Assembly: GCA_905233805.1 (NCBI GenBank)
Contig: CAJOER010000099.1
Span: 1 to 10,197, forward strand
Direction of reading: 5' to 3'
Origin: an uncultured Eubacterium sp.
GTDB lineage: Bacteria > Bacillota > Clostridia > Oscillospirales > Acutalibacteraceae
DNA: 10,197 bases
Within the stretch, counting starts at the first letter, position 1. Every line of letters begins with the position of its first letter. Shown here one piece after another: positions 1 to 4,859 of this stretch. Both the position numbers and the translations under genes were made by a program. The notes beneath the pieces are model-generated. The model searched no databases and was not told where the DNA came from. It worked only from the letters and a program-made list of their open reading frames with translations.

Positions 1-51
1 GATTGCCATGTGTTTTCCGACTGCCGTACTGATTGATTCGATTGCTTTCAT
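1..51 (-). CDS. Start of a probable bile acid:sodium symporter (BASS) family protein, partial
   Basis: Only the first 17 codons are inside the window; the gene continues past the left edge on the minus strand. The reading MKAIESISTAVGKHMAI starts at an ATG (51-49) with a GGAG ribosome binding site (complement of 61-64) nine bases upstream. From memory of the family, BASS (SBF-like) transporters of Clostridia often begin with a short amphipathic segment of this form followed by a hydrophobic helix, but the hydrophobic part lies outside the window, so this is a resemblance only. The start sits inside the open reading frame of the CotH-like segment described in the next entry, in another frame, which implies that the CotH gene was cut short here. 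Confidence 0.4.
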   Translation of the reverse strand, partial: MKAIESISTAVGKHMAI

Positions 52-821
52 AATAATAATCTCCTTCAGCTGCGTACTTTGTCTTGCTGATCGGATCATC
101 CAGAAGTCCTGACCAGTCCGCGTCTGACAGTTGGACATCGATACGATGGACATGGCTGTTGTCGAAGAGCTTTTCCGCATAGGCCGACGCGCTGCCTGAA
201 TGGGTGTCATAGTATTCCGGGAACACGACACCGTTCAGAACCCAGACGTCAGAGAGGTCCGGTTCCCCGTCTGTGCCCATCCGGCATACCAGATAATCCC
301 CCTCACCATGCGGCGCATTTGGCAGATTCGTATGCAGTATGTCTCCCCAGGCTGTTTCCACCGAAACGGAAATGTTCAGCGGAACATGCATGGCGTAATA
401 CGCATCCGGCTCCGGGTGGGTGATAATATCGATCCATACATCTTTCTCTGCGAAGTCTACTTGACTGATCTCACTGCCATCCGGTTTCGTATAGGTAGAG
501 ATAACTTTTGGCAATTTGCTCGCCCACATCTCATCAAAGCTGCCTCTCAAAATCACAGTTTCACCGTCATTCGTCACGGTATAGTCAGCCACTTCCAGTT
601 CGTTGTGAAAAGAGGTCTCTTTGGATACCATCATGGCCTGGACAGCATATTGGCGTTTGCCGGTGAGAAACCAGCTCTCACCGCCTTGCTCCAGGTATTC
701 CCCGAAAGTCATTGAGACCCGTCATAACAGACGGCTCCGCTGTTTCCGATGAAACGCAGGCTGATAGAAACACAGAGAGCAGAATGCAAAGGACGAGTAG
801 GAATGATGTTCTCTTTTTCAT
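2..821 (-). pseudogene. Frameshifted lipoprotein gene running into a CotH-like segment
   Basis: A lipoprotein signal peptide starts at ATG 821-819 with GGAGG (829-833) seven bases upstream: MKKR, a hydrophobic stretch, then the lipobox LSAC with Cys at residue 22, so the product would be a membrane-anchored surface protein. That frame closes at TGA 680-678 after 47 codons. A second frame, open from 713 (MTFGEYLEQGGESW) to the left edge, carries about 235 coherent residues (DYTVTNDGETVILRG, ETAWGDIL, DVWVLNGVVFPEYYD), so one indel between about 725 and 678 would join them. The main part resembles secreted Firmicute lipoproteins I cannot name. Its last residues, from about 180 to 85 (VHRIDVQLSDADWSGLLDD), resemble the N-terminus of the CotH kinase family (PF08757), a spore-coat or surface protein kinase fold, and are then cut off. 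It lies downstream of the hydrolase gene on the same strand. It could be a decayed gene or carry a sequencing indel. Confidence 0.6.
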
Positions 822-823
822 GA

Positions 824-901
824 TCAGGCCTCCATTTTTGTGATCGGACCATACGGATTCTTCTCAAACTGCGCCTGCAAAACGGAACTTTGCTCCAACG
901 C
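824..901 (-). other. In-frame 25-codon tail after the hydrolase stop (possible gene remnant)
   Basis: Directly after the TAA of the alpha/beta hydrolase the same frame stays open for 25 codons and ends in TGA at 826-824. It reads like the end of a protein (AQFEKNPYGPITKMEA) and overlaps the ribosome binding site of the lipoprotein gene. It may be the remnant of a lost gene or of a longer hydrolase C-terminus. A run of 25 open codons is common by chance, so the evidence is weak. Confidence 0.2.
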
Positions 902-1723
902 TTATTGACGAAGCACCGCCCGGACTTCCTCCGCGAACTTCTCAGGATAGTCGCTTACAAGCATATGAGTGGCATTCGGGAACCTGACCGCTCTGTACTG
1001 CGTCGGCACATGATCCCTGTACCAGTCCGCAAGTTCCGGCGAGAACAGGGAGCCGGGATCAGCGTAGAAATAGGTGACCGGCACCGTGATCTGTTCCACA
1101 GCCGGCCGGTTGTCCTGCAGCTTCATGGATCGCGCGATGCTTTTCAGAACGCCTTCGTCGCAGTCGGCCAGCTTCTTTTTCAGAGGCCTGCGCAGGAGGA
1201 ATCCGGGTATTTTGGCCAGCCTGGGAATTGCGCCGATAGCGAACTCCTTATATAGCGTGTAGAAATTCTTTGCGGCATCCCGCTCCATATCTTCTTTTGT
1301 GTATTTCCCCTGATACAGCCCCAGCTTCCATTCTTCGTCATTCAGCTGCTTCGGCGTCATGTCGCAGAGAATGATCTGCTTCAGGGCGTCGCATCCATAG
1401 AGCCTGACATAGTTCAATACCACGCCGGCACCCATGGACCAGCCAAGCAATGTGATATTGGAGAGAGAAAGACCTGTAATCATCTCGTTCAGATCGCTGG
1501 CGAGCGTTTCCATGGTGGGCATTCCCTTGTTCGCTTCCTTGCTTCTGCCATGACCCCGGTGATCGTAGACGATGCATCGGGCCTGTTCCTGCAGCAATTC
1601 CACCGGTTTTGCGTACACATCGTGGGTACTCGTCCAGCCGTGCATCATGATCAGCGTATCCGGGCCGTGTCCCCTGTCCTCATAATATAGCTTTTCCCCG
1701 TCTTTAAGCGTGTAATAGCTCAT
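902..1723 (-). CDS. Alpha/beta-fold hydrolase
   Basis: A 273-residue soluble serine hydrolase of the alpha/beta-hydrolase fold (Abhydrolase_1/6 type), probably cytoplasmic since no signal peptide is visible. The oxyanion-hole motif HGW is at residues 28-30, YDHRGHGRS at 53-61, the nucleophile elbow GWSMG at 94-98 (Ser96), a likely acid Asp222 in YADPGS, and the catalytic His253 in NATHML. All three catalytic residues are therefore present and the length is normal for the family. The start is supported by AAAGGAGA (complement of 1731-1738) seven bases upstream. It lies downstream of the ribbon-helix-helix gene and upstream of the lipoprotein on the same strand and could share a transcript with both. 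The substrate cannot be read from the sequence; esterase, lactonase or peptidase activity are all possible. Confidence 0.9.
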   Translation of the reverse strand: MSYYTLKDGEKLYYEDRGHGPDTLIMMHGWTSTHDVYAKPVELLQEQARCIVYDHRGHGRSKEANKGMPTMETLASDLNEMITGLSLSNITLLGWSMGAGVVLNYVRLYGCDALKQIILCDMTPKQLNDEEWKLGLYQGKYTKEDMERDAAKNFYTLYKEFAIGAIPRLAKIPGFLLRRPLKKKLADCDEGVLKSIARSMKLQDNRPAVEQITVPVTYFYADPGSLFSPELADWYRDHVPTQYRAVRFPNATHMLVSDYPEKFAEEVRAVLRQ

Positions 1724-1761
1724 TTTTACGTCTCCTTTGGCGATTTTGTTTTTTGCTTATC

Positions 1762-1842
1762 TCAAACCAAGATGATCAACCCTGCTTCTCCATCATTAAC
1801 GCCATCTTCTCCCGCAGCCTCGCGCAGCCGGGCGTCTATCAT
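1762..1842 (-). other. 26-codon ORF after the RHH gene, possible remnant of a toxin partner
   Basis: Six bases after the RHH stop an ATG (1842-1840) opens a 26-codon frame starting MIDARLREAAGEDG and closing at TGA 1764-1762. Another frame over the same bases reads ARLREKMALMMEKQG and stops at 1778-1776. Both look helix-like, and neither can be assigned. There is no good ribosome binding site apart from the GGGG at the end of the RHH gene. RHH antitoxin-like genes commonly have a partner at this position, so this may be the relic of one. Confidence 0.18.
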
Positions 1843-1848
1843 CGCCGG

Positions 1849-2064
1849 TCACCCCTTTTCATCCACAGGAACAAGCAGCCCCTCCTCAATCTGCCGGAGC
1901 TTCTCCTGCTTATCATAATAGTCGTCTATATATGCCTGCAAGGCCCGTTCCACGACGGTTGTCTTCGTTTGTCCGGCGTCAGCACACATTGCGGACAACC
2001 TGTGGCTGACGCCGGCATCTAACCGGATGTTCAGGATTTCGCTGTCTTTCTTTGGACGGGCCAT
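1849..2064 (-). CDS. Ribbon-helix-helix (CopG/Arc-type) DNA-binding protein, antitoxin-like
   Basis: A 71-residue protein starting MARPKKDSEILNIRLD. Residues 9-16 form the expected DNA-contacting beta strand, helix 1 covers about 17-30, the turn GQTKT is at 31-35 and helix 2 spans about 35-50, followed by a charged tail. This is the layout of ribbon-helix-helix repressors, which bind as dimers to palindromic operators and are often type II antitoxins. The start has GTGAGG (complement of 2073-2078) as ribosome binding site and a good promoter just upstream. No intact toxin gene follows: only a 26-codon ORF separates it from the alpha/beta hydrolase. It is therefore an orphan regulator or an antitoxin without partner; autoregulation through the promoter palindrome is likely from family behaviour. 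Confidence 0.85.
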   Translation of the reverse strand: MARPKKDSEILNIRLDAGVSHRLSAMCADAGQTKTTVVERALQAYIDDYYDKQEKLRQIEEGLLVPVDEKG

Positions 2065-2098
2065 AGTCAGTACCTCACTGTCAGGAGAAAGATAAACT

Positions 2099-2136
2099 AC
2101 TGTACTTATAATACATTAAATATCTACACAATACAA
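2099..2136 (-). promoter_or_regulatory. Promoter of the RHH gene with a possible operator
   Basis: On the minus strand, TTGTAT (complement of 2131-2136) and TATTAT (complement of 2108-2113) are separated by exactly 17 bases and lie about 45 bases upstream of the RHH start. An imperfect palindrome TGTACTTATAATACA (2101-2115) covers the -10 box, the place where autoregulating RHH proteins usually bind. Operator function is inferred. Confidence 0.6.
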
Positions 2137-2158
2137 GCGGTCAGAGAAATTGATTACG

Positions 2159-2207
2159 AAAAAGCCTGCCATGACACCACCTTCGCAAAGGCGGCGATCT
2201 GGCAGGC
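2159..2207 (-). terminator. Large hairpin with U-tract on the minus strand
   Basis: GCCTGCCA (2164-2171) pairs perfectly with TGGCAGGC (2200-2207), and inside it CCACCTT (2177-2183) pairs with AAAGGCGG (2187-2194) with one mismatch. On the minus strand the stem is followed by five T (complement of 2159-2163), as in an intrinsic terminator just before the RHH promoter. No recognised minus-strand gene ends here. A minus-strand frame through the hairpin reads AACQIAAFAKVVSWQAFS and then stops, so it could instead be the end of a lost gene. Confidence 0.5.
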
Positions 2208-2293
2208 AGCGGCGAGATTATCGTGCTTCCTCTGCCTTGTCCATCGTGGAATTCCTTCTTGCCAAATCCTCATGCCCTGTGCTATCCTTCAAT
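2208..2293. other. Gene-poor stretch within the 2065-2687 intergenic region
   Basis: No gene with a credible start, ribosome binding site and family resemblance was found in 2065-2687. This part carries only short open frames on both strands. The flanking hairpins suggest that one or two genes once ended here. Confidence 0.4.
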
Positions 2294-2322
2294 CAGGCGA
2301 GGCGCTGCTCTCGCCTGTTTTT
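2294..2322 (+). terminator. Intrinsic terminator, plus strand
   Basis: CAGGCGAG (2294-2301) and CTCGCCTG (2310-2317) form a perfect 8-bp GC-rich stem with an 8-base loop, followed by five T (2318-2322). It is a textbook plus-strand terminator, yet no plus-strand gene is visible upstream in this window. It would insulate the promoter at 2350 from upstream transcription. Confidence 0.75.
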
Positions 2323-2349
2323 CGTACACGAAAATTGTTCAAAAACCTG

Positions 2350-2378
2350 TTGCGGTCCGGGACGTTTTGTGTTATAAT
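2350..2378 (+). promoter_or_regulatory. Sigma-A-type promoter for the repeat-containing leader
   Basis: TTGCGG (2350-2355) and a perfect TATAAT (2373-2378) with a 17-base spacer. Transcription would start near 2385 and read through the pentanucleotide repeat and hairpin towards the ORF at 2688, giving a leader of about 300 bases. Confidence 0.75.
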
Positions 2379-2426
2379 ATGGAATCCATTAGTGTGCGCT
2401 GACAAAGGCGCTGTCACGTGGCTTAT

Positions 2427-2534
2427 ATGGAAGGCCGAAAGATGACACGGACTGCTACACTCGCACAGCACAGCACAGCACAGCACAGCACAGCACAGCA
2501 CAGCGGTATAACTGCGCCCTTTTCAATTTCATAA
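2427..2534 (+). CDS. Possible 35-codon upstream ORF containing the pentanucleotide repeat
   Basis: The frame opens at ATG 2427 (or 2442), runs through the GCACA tract as a repeated A-Q-H-S-T unit (15 bases, five codons) and ends at TAA 2532-2534, ten bases before the leader hairpin. Upstream bases are weak as a ribosome binding site for the first ATG; GGAAGG (2429-2434) precedes the second. Because the repeat unit is five bases, changing the copy number moves the stop: one more copy ends the frame at the bases now at 2509-2511, while one fewer ends it at 2567-2569 inside the hairpin loop. The peptide resembles nothing I can name, and translation is unproven. The role could be in regulation of the downstream gene. 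Confidence 0.3.
   Translation: MEGRKMTRTATLAQHSTAQHSTAQHSGITAPFSIS
2463..2504. repeat. Pentanucleotide tandem repeat (GCACA)8
   Basis: Eight perfect copies of GCACA from 2463 to 2502 plus GC of a ninth. Tracts of short units are prone to slipped-strand copy-number change. The tract lies between a strong promoter and a signal-peptide ORF. Direct repeats without spacers rule out a CRISPR. Confidence 0.97.
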
Positions 2535-2542
2535 CCGTAATT

Positions 2543-2593
2543 AATGCCGTCAGGTACAGAGGGTTTTGACCACTCTTTGTCTGGCGGCATTTT
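2543..2593 (+). terminator. Leader hairpin with short T-tract (attenuator-like)
   Basis: AATGCCGTCAG (2543-2553) pairs with CTGGCGGCATT (2581-2591), one pair being G-T. After a two-base bulge, ACAGAGGG (2556-2563) pairs with CTCTTTGT (2573-2580), including two G-T pairs. The loop is about nine bases and the stem is followed by TTTT (2590-2593). It lies between the promoter at 2350 and the gene at 2688, so it could act as a conditional terminator. The T-tract is short, so it may only be a leader structure. Confidence 0.55.
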
Positions 2594-2687
2594 GCGTGTC
2601 CGGAGTGTTCTAAAGAAGCAGTCTGCTTTGCCTGGCATCTGTTTTTGATGCGGCCCGAATCAGGATCTTGAAATGGAGGATTAAGCG

Positions 2688-2987
2688 ATGAAAGGAAACA
2701 AACACGGCTTCAGGCGCGTCCTGGCAGTTTTGCTGAGCGCCATGCTCATGGTAAGCAACCTGGGGCTTACCGCCTTTGCCGACGGTTCTTTTGTAACGGG
2801 AAACGACGGAATTCTCTCTCCGTTTGACGGCGAAAACGTAAGCGTACACAGAGTGGACAACATACTTGAAAATGCAAAAATTCACTCCCCGATTATGAGC
2901 GGTATCAAAGGCAATCTCGGCAAATATATAGTCCGCGGTGCAAAAGCGGTAACCTACATTATCCGCGCACAGCGACGCGCAAAGTAA
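2688..2987 (+). CDS. Short secreted protein, apparently a signal peptide joined to an unrelated tail
   Basis: A 99-residue ORF with a strong GGAGG (2675-2679) eight bases before the ATG. Residues 1-31 are a classical Sec signal peptide: charged start MKGNKHGFRR, hydrophobic core with LSAMLMVSNLGL, and the cleavage motif AFA before DG. The remaining 67 residues (VSVHRVDNILENA, IKGNLGKYIVRGAKAV) match no family I recognise and are basic at the C-terminus. Large Clostridial surface proteins often begin with exactly such a signal peptide, so the gene looks truncated and fused to the 3' end of another gene; codon style changes at about 2780. It is followed by a perfect terminator. It is either a real short secreted protein or a fusion made by deletion or by assembly. 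Confidence 0.5.
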   Translation: MKGNKHGFRRVLAVLLSAMLMVSNLGLTAFADGSFVTGNDGILSPFDGENVSVHRVDNILENAKIHSPIMSGIKGNLGKYIVRGAKAVTYIIRAQRRAK

Positions 2988-2994
2988 AAAAAAC

Positions 2995-3023
2995 AAAAGG
3001 CAACGTAATCTACGTTGCCTTTT
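2995..3023. terminator. Bidirectional intrinsic terminator
   Basis: AAAAGGCAACGTA (2995-3007) and TACGTTGCCTTTT (3011-3023) form a perfect 13-bp stem with a three-base loop and T-tracts in both directions. It ends the plus-strand ORF at 2987 and the minus-strand hemolysin III gene, whose stop is at 3030. Confidence 0.92.
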
Positions 3024-3029
3024 ACTTAT

Positions 3030-3695
3030 TTAAAAGCAGTGCTTTTTTATTCCGAGGAAGAATATGGTAAGCCCTATATCTATGAACACGTGGAATACTG
3101 CGTGAATGTAGCGTTTCTTTTTTCCTATACCGTAAAGCGCGGCACCCGTAAGGAGAAAGACGCCGCCCGAAAGCAGGTGAAAAAACGCGTCCTTGGGCAG
3201 GACTTTAAAGGCTTTTCCGCCCGCGATTGCGCAGGCGAACGACGTGCCGATATAAAGGAACATCTGAAGCTTCGGCGTTTTTTTGAAAGAGAAAAAGGTG
3301 AGAAAAAGTCCGCTGAACGCTCCGAGCCAGGCGAAACCTGCCATAAGAACCGCAGCGGTTAATCCCACGGTTTCATATACCGTCGGAACGCAGCCCGTAG
3401 CCGTACCTGCAACCGCGAAGAAAATCATACAGTGGTCAAGCAGTCGTAAAACCTTTTTCCTCTCGGGATTCTTTGTGCCGTGATACAGTGCGGAGGTAAG
3501 GAACATTACGGTGGTGCCGAAGAGGTAAAGCGACGCGCAGATAATACGAAGAACATCGCCGCTTTTTATTGAAGGGACAAGACAGTAAGCAACAATAAAG
3601 CCGCTCAGAATAAGCCCCGCAGCGTGCGTTAAGGTATGCAGAATTTCTTCTTTTTTTGTGTATTCAACAAGCGTTACCGATTCCCACGGCTTCAT
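3030..3695 (-). CDS. Hemolysin III / PAQR family membrane protein (TrhA-like)
   Basis: A 221-residue protein with seven predicted membrane segments, the usual length and layout of the HlyIII family (PF03006). Conserved motifs are present in order: EEILHTLTHAAG at residues 16-27, SALYH at 68-72, LLDHCMIFFAVAGT at 85-98 and HAVFH at 198-202. In PAQR proteins the His of the SALYH and C-terminal HxxxH motifs, with the Asp of LDH, form a metal site; all are present here. The protein acts in the cytoplasmic membrane; family members have been linked to membrane fluidity homeostasis, and the name hemolysin reflects early work on one Bacillus protein. The start is fixed by GGAGGAAG (complement of 3700-3707) four bases upstream. 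It has its own promoter, divergent from the small acidic gene, and ends at a shared terminator. Confidence 0.93.
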   Translation of the reverse strand: MKPWESVTLVEYTKKEEILHTLTHAAGLILSGFIVAYCLVPSIKSGDVLRIICASLYLFGTTVMFLTSALYHGTKNPERKKVLRLLDHCMIFFAVAGTATGCVPTVYETVGLTAAVLMAGFAWLGAFSGLFLTFFSFKKTPKLQMFLYIGTSFACAIAGGKAFKVLPKDAFFHLLSGGVFLLTGAALYGIGKKKRYIHAVFHVFIDIGLTIFFLGIKKHCF

Positions 3696-3732
3696 ATTTC
3701 TTCCTCCGATTGTAAAAGAAATGTACTTATTA

Positions 3733-3761
3733 ATAATAGCACAGTTGTTCGGTTATATCAA
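3733..3761 (-). promoter_or_regulatory. Promoter of the hemolysin III gene
   Basis: On the minus strand, TTGATA (complement of 3756-3761) and TATTAT (complement of 3733-3738) are 17 bases apart, about 38 bases upstream of the ATG at 3695. Confidence 0.7.
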
Positions 3762-3808
3762 TAAAATTTGCAGTTATTTTTCTTTTAGCAAATAGCTGAA
3801 TAACAATA

Positions 3809-3837
3809 TTGAAATAGAAGTAAAAATGTGTTAGTAT
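3809..3837 (+). promoter_or_regulatory. Promoter of the small acidic protein gene
   Basis: TTGAAA (3809-3814) and TAGTAT (3832-3837) with a 17-base spacer, 25 bases before the ATG at 3863. It is divergent from the hemolysin III promoter. Confidence 0.65.
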
Positions 3838-3862
3838 ATAAAAATGAAAGGTGGGAGACATT

Positions 3863-4060
3863 ATGACTTTACAGACTCTTATTGACGATATAATGGTACA
3901 GGGCGACGTCCTCATAAGATTATTTGACGACGAAGGCGACGAGGACGATATTGTAATTGAAACCAACGATATTGAGGGCGAGGATTTTTCGGAATATGCC
4001 GATTGCGAGGTTGAATCAATCTACGCAAACCTCGAACAACTCGTTATCGAAATAAGATAA
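3863..4060 (+). CDS. Small, highly acidic hypothetical protein
   Basis: A 65-residue protein with 21 Asp/Glu and only two basic residues, starting MTLQTLIDDIMVQGDVLIRL and ending LEQLVIEIR. The ATG at 3863 is preferred over an in-frame GTG at 3851 because AAAGGTGGGAG (3847-3857) is then a well-placed ribosome binding site. Hydrophobic residues at the N- and C-termini alternate as in beta strands around an acidic middle (residues 22-51), similar in layout to other short cytoplasmic proteins of Clostridia of unknown function. It forms a single-gene unit with its own promoter and terminator. It has no signal peptide, no membrane segment and only one Cys. The function is unknown; protein binding or DNA mimicry is possible given the charge but is not supported by a motif. 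Confidence 0.8.
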   Translation: MTLQTLIDDIMVQGDVLIRLFDDEGDEDDIVIETNDIEGEDFSEYADCEVESIYANLEQLVIEIR

Positions 4061-4078
4061 AAGGGATATGAGATTTCC

Positions 4079-4105
4079 GGCAGGCGCTTTGCACCTGCCT
4101 TTTTT
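4079..4105 (+). terminator. Intrinsic terminator of the small acidic protein gene
   Basis: GGCAGG (4079-4084) pairs with CCTGCC (4094-4099), followed by six T (4100-4105), 19 bases after the stop. Confidence 0.85.
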
Positions 4106-4136
4106 AACGCTGAAAGGCATATCCACGAAGCGTAGG

Positions 4137-4165
4137 TTGTTTTATTGAAAACGCCGTGATATGCT
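4137..4165 (+). promoter_or_regulatory. Possible promoter of the HTH/superoxide-reductase gene
   Basis: TTGTTT (4137-4142) and TATGCT (4160-4165) with a 17-base spacer. The start point would fall next to the ribosome binding site GAGGAGG (4172-4178), giving a very short leader, so the assignment is tentative. Confidence 0.35.
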
Positions 4166-4186
4166 TTTTCTGAGGAGGCGAAAGCT

Positions 4187-4771
4187 ATGAACAAATATGT
4201 AACGGGAGCCGTAATACGCAGGCTCCGCGAAGAAAAGAAAATGACTCAGGAGGAACTTGCCGAAAAGATTTTTGTGAGTTCCAAAACCGTAAGCAAGTGG
4301 GAAACGGGAGCAGGCTTTCCGGATATAAGCCTGCTTGAATCGCTCGCCGGGGCGCTCGGAATTTCCGTAATCGAGCTTTTAAACGGCGAGGACGTGAGAA
4401 ACCGCAACTGTTCGTCAAATATGGCAAAATGCAAGTTCTACATCTGCCCCGTGTGAGGTAACATTATTCAGTCCACGGGCGAAGCGGTAGTCAGCTGCTG
4501 CGGAATTACTCTTCCGCCACTTTCGCTTGAGGACACAGACGGCGAGCACATCATTAAAGTTGAAACGGTTGAGGACGAATATTTCGTAAGCGTTGAACAC
4601 CCGATGGAGAAAACGCATTATATTTCGTTCATCGCCGCCGTATCCGACAGCGAGGTCAACCTTGTTAAACTCTATCCCGAGAGTGATGCTCAGGCGAGAT
4701 TCAGGAAAAACAGGGTGAAATATTTTTATGCCTACTGCAACCGCCACGGCCTATACGGGATAAAGGCGTAA
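4187..4771 (+). CDS. XRE-type HTH / desulfoferrodoxin (superoxide reductase) fusion, interrupted by an in-frame TGA
   Basis: Read through a TGA at 4454-4456, the frame gives 194 residues. Residues 7-65 are an XRE/Cro helix-turn-helix (LREEKKMTQEELAEKIFVSS, KTVSKWETG). From residue 82 follows a desulfoferrodoxin-like part: a rubredoxin-like site with Cys87, position 90 (the TGA) and Cys104-Cys105, i.e. CPV-stop-GN then SCCG, and then a superoxide reductase iron site with His121, His138 (HPM), His144 (HYI), Cys184 and His187 (CNRHG). All ligands except position 90 are present, and in relatives as I recall them this position is Cys (CPVCGN). The family reduces superoxide in anaerobes; fused to an HTH domain it may sense redox state. 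The start has GAGGAGG eight bases upstream. The TGA is a nonsense mutation, a sequencing error, or selenocysteine. If it acts as a stop, the product is an 89-residue HTH protein. Confidence 0.85.
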
Positions 4772-4793
4772 AGCGCAAAACCGTTGCTTTTTT
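4770..4793 (+). terminator. Weak intrinsic terminator after the HTH fusion gene
   Basis: AAAG (4770-4773) and CAA (4776-4778) can pair with TTG (4784-4786) and CTTT (4787-4790) with a two-base bulge, followed by a run of T to 4793. The stem is short, so this call is tentative. Confidence 0.4.
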
Positions 4794-4805
4794 ATTATAC
4801 TTTTC

Positions 4806-4834
4806 TTTACACTTATTGTGTTATGTGTTAAAAT
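4806..4834 (+). promoter_or_regulatory. Promoter of the GH2-symporter operon
   Basis: TTTACA (4806-4811) and TAAAAT (4829-4834) with a 17-base spacer, 25 bases before the GH2 start codon. No clear operator palindrome is seen. Confidence 0.65.
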
Positions 4835-4859
4835 AATAAAAAACGCAGGGGGAGAGCTT

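Noticed and set aside
200..1262. Plus-strand open frames at 200-715, 890-1255 and 1074-1262
   Set aside because: They lie antisense to the lipoprotein and the alpha/beta hydrolase, have no ribosome binding sites and read as low-complexity shadow sequence.
2463..2504. CRISPR array
   Set aside because: The repeats are five bases long and contiguous, without spacers, and no cas gene is present.
2289..2996. Minus-strand open frames across the GCACA tract (Leu-Cys-Cys-Ala-Val repeats) and antisense to the signal-peptide ORF
   Set aside because: No promoter or ribosome binding site, and the repeated residues are simply the pentanucleotide read on the other strand. The part reading MPPDKEWSKPSVPDG is mostly explained by the leader hairpin, although a real small ORF cannot be fully excluded.
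3851..3862. GTG start for the small acidic protein
   Set aside because: Starting there would leave no ribosome binding site; the ATG at 3863 is well spaced from AAAGGTGGGAG.
4818..4859. Earlier ATG for the GH2 gene at 4818
   Set aside because: It lies upstream of the -10 box of the likely promoter and lacks a ribosome binding site; the ATG at 4860 has AGGGGGAG and begins with sequence typical of the family.
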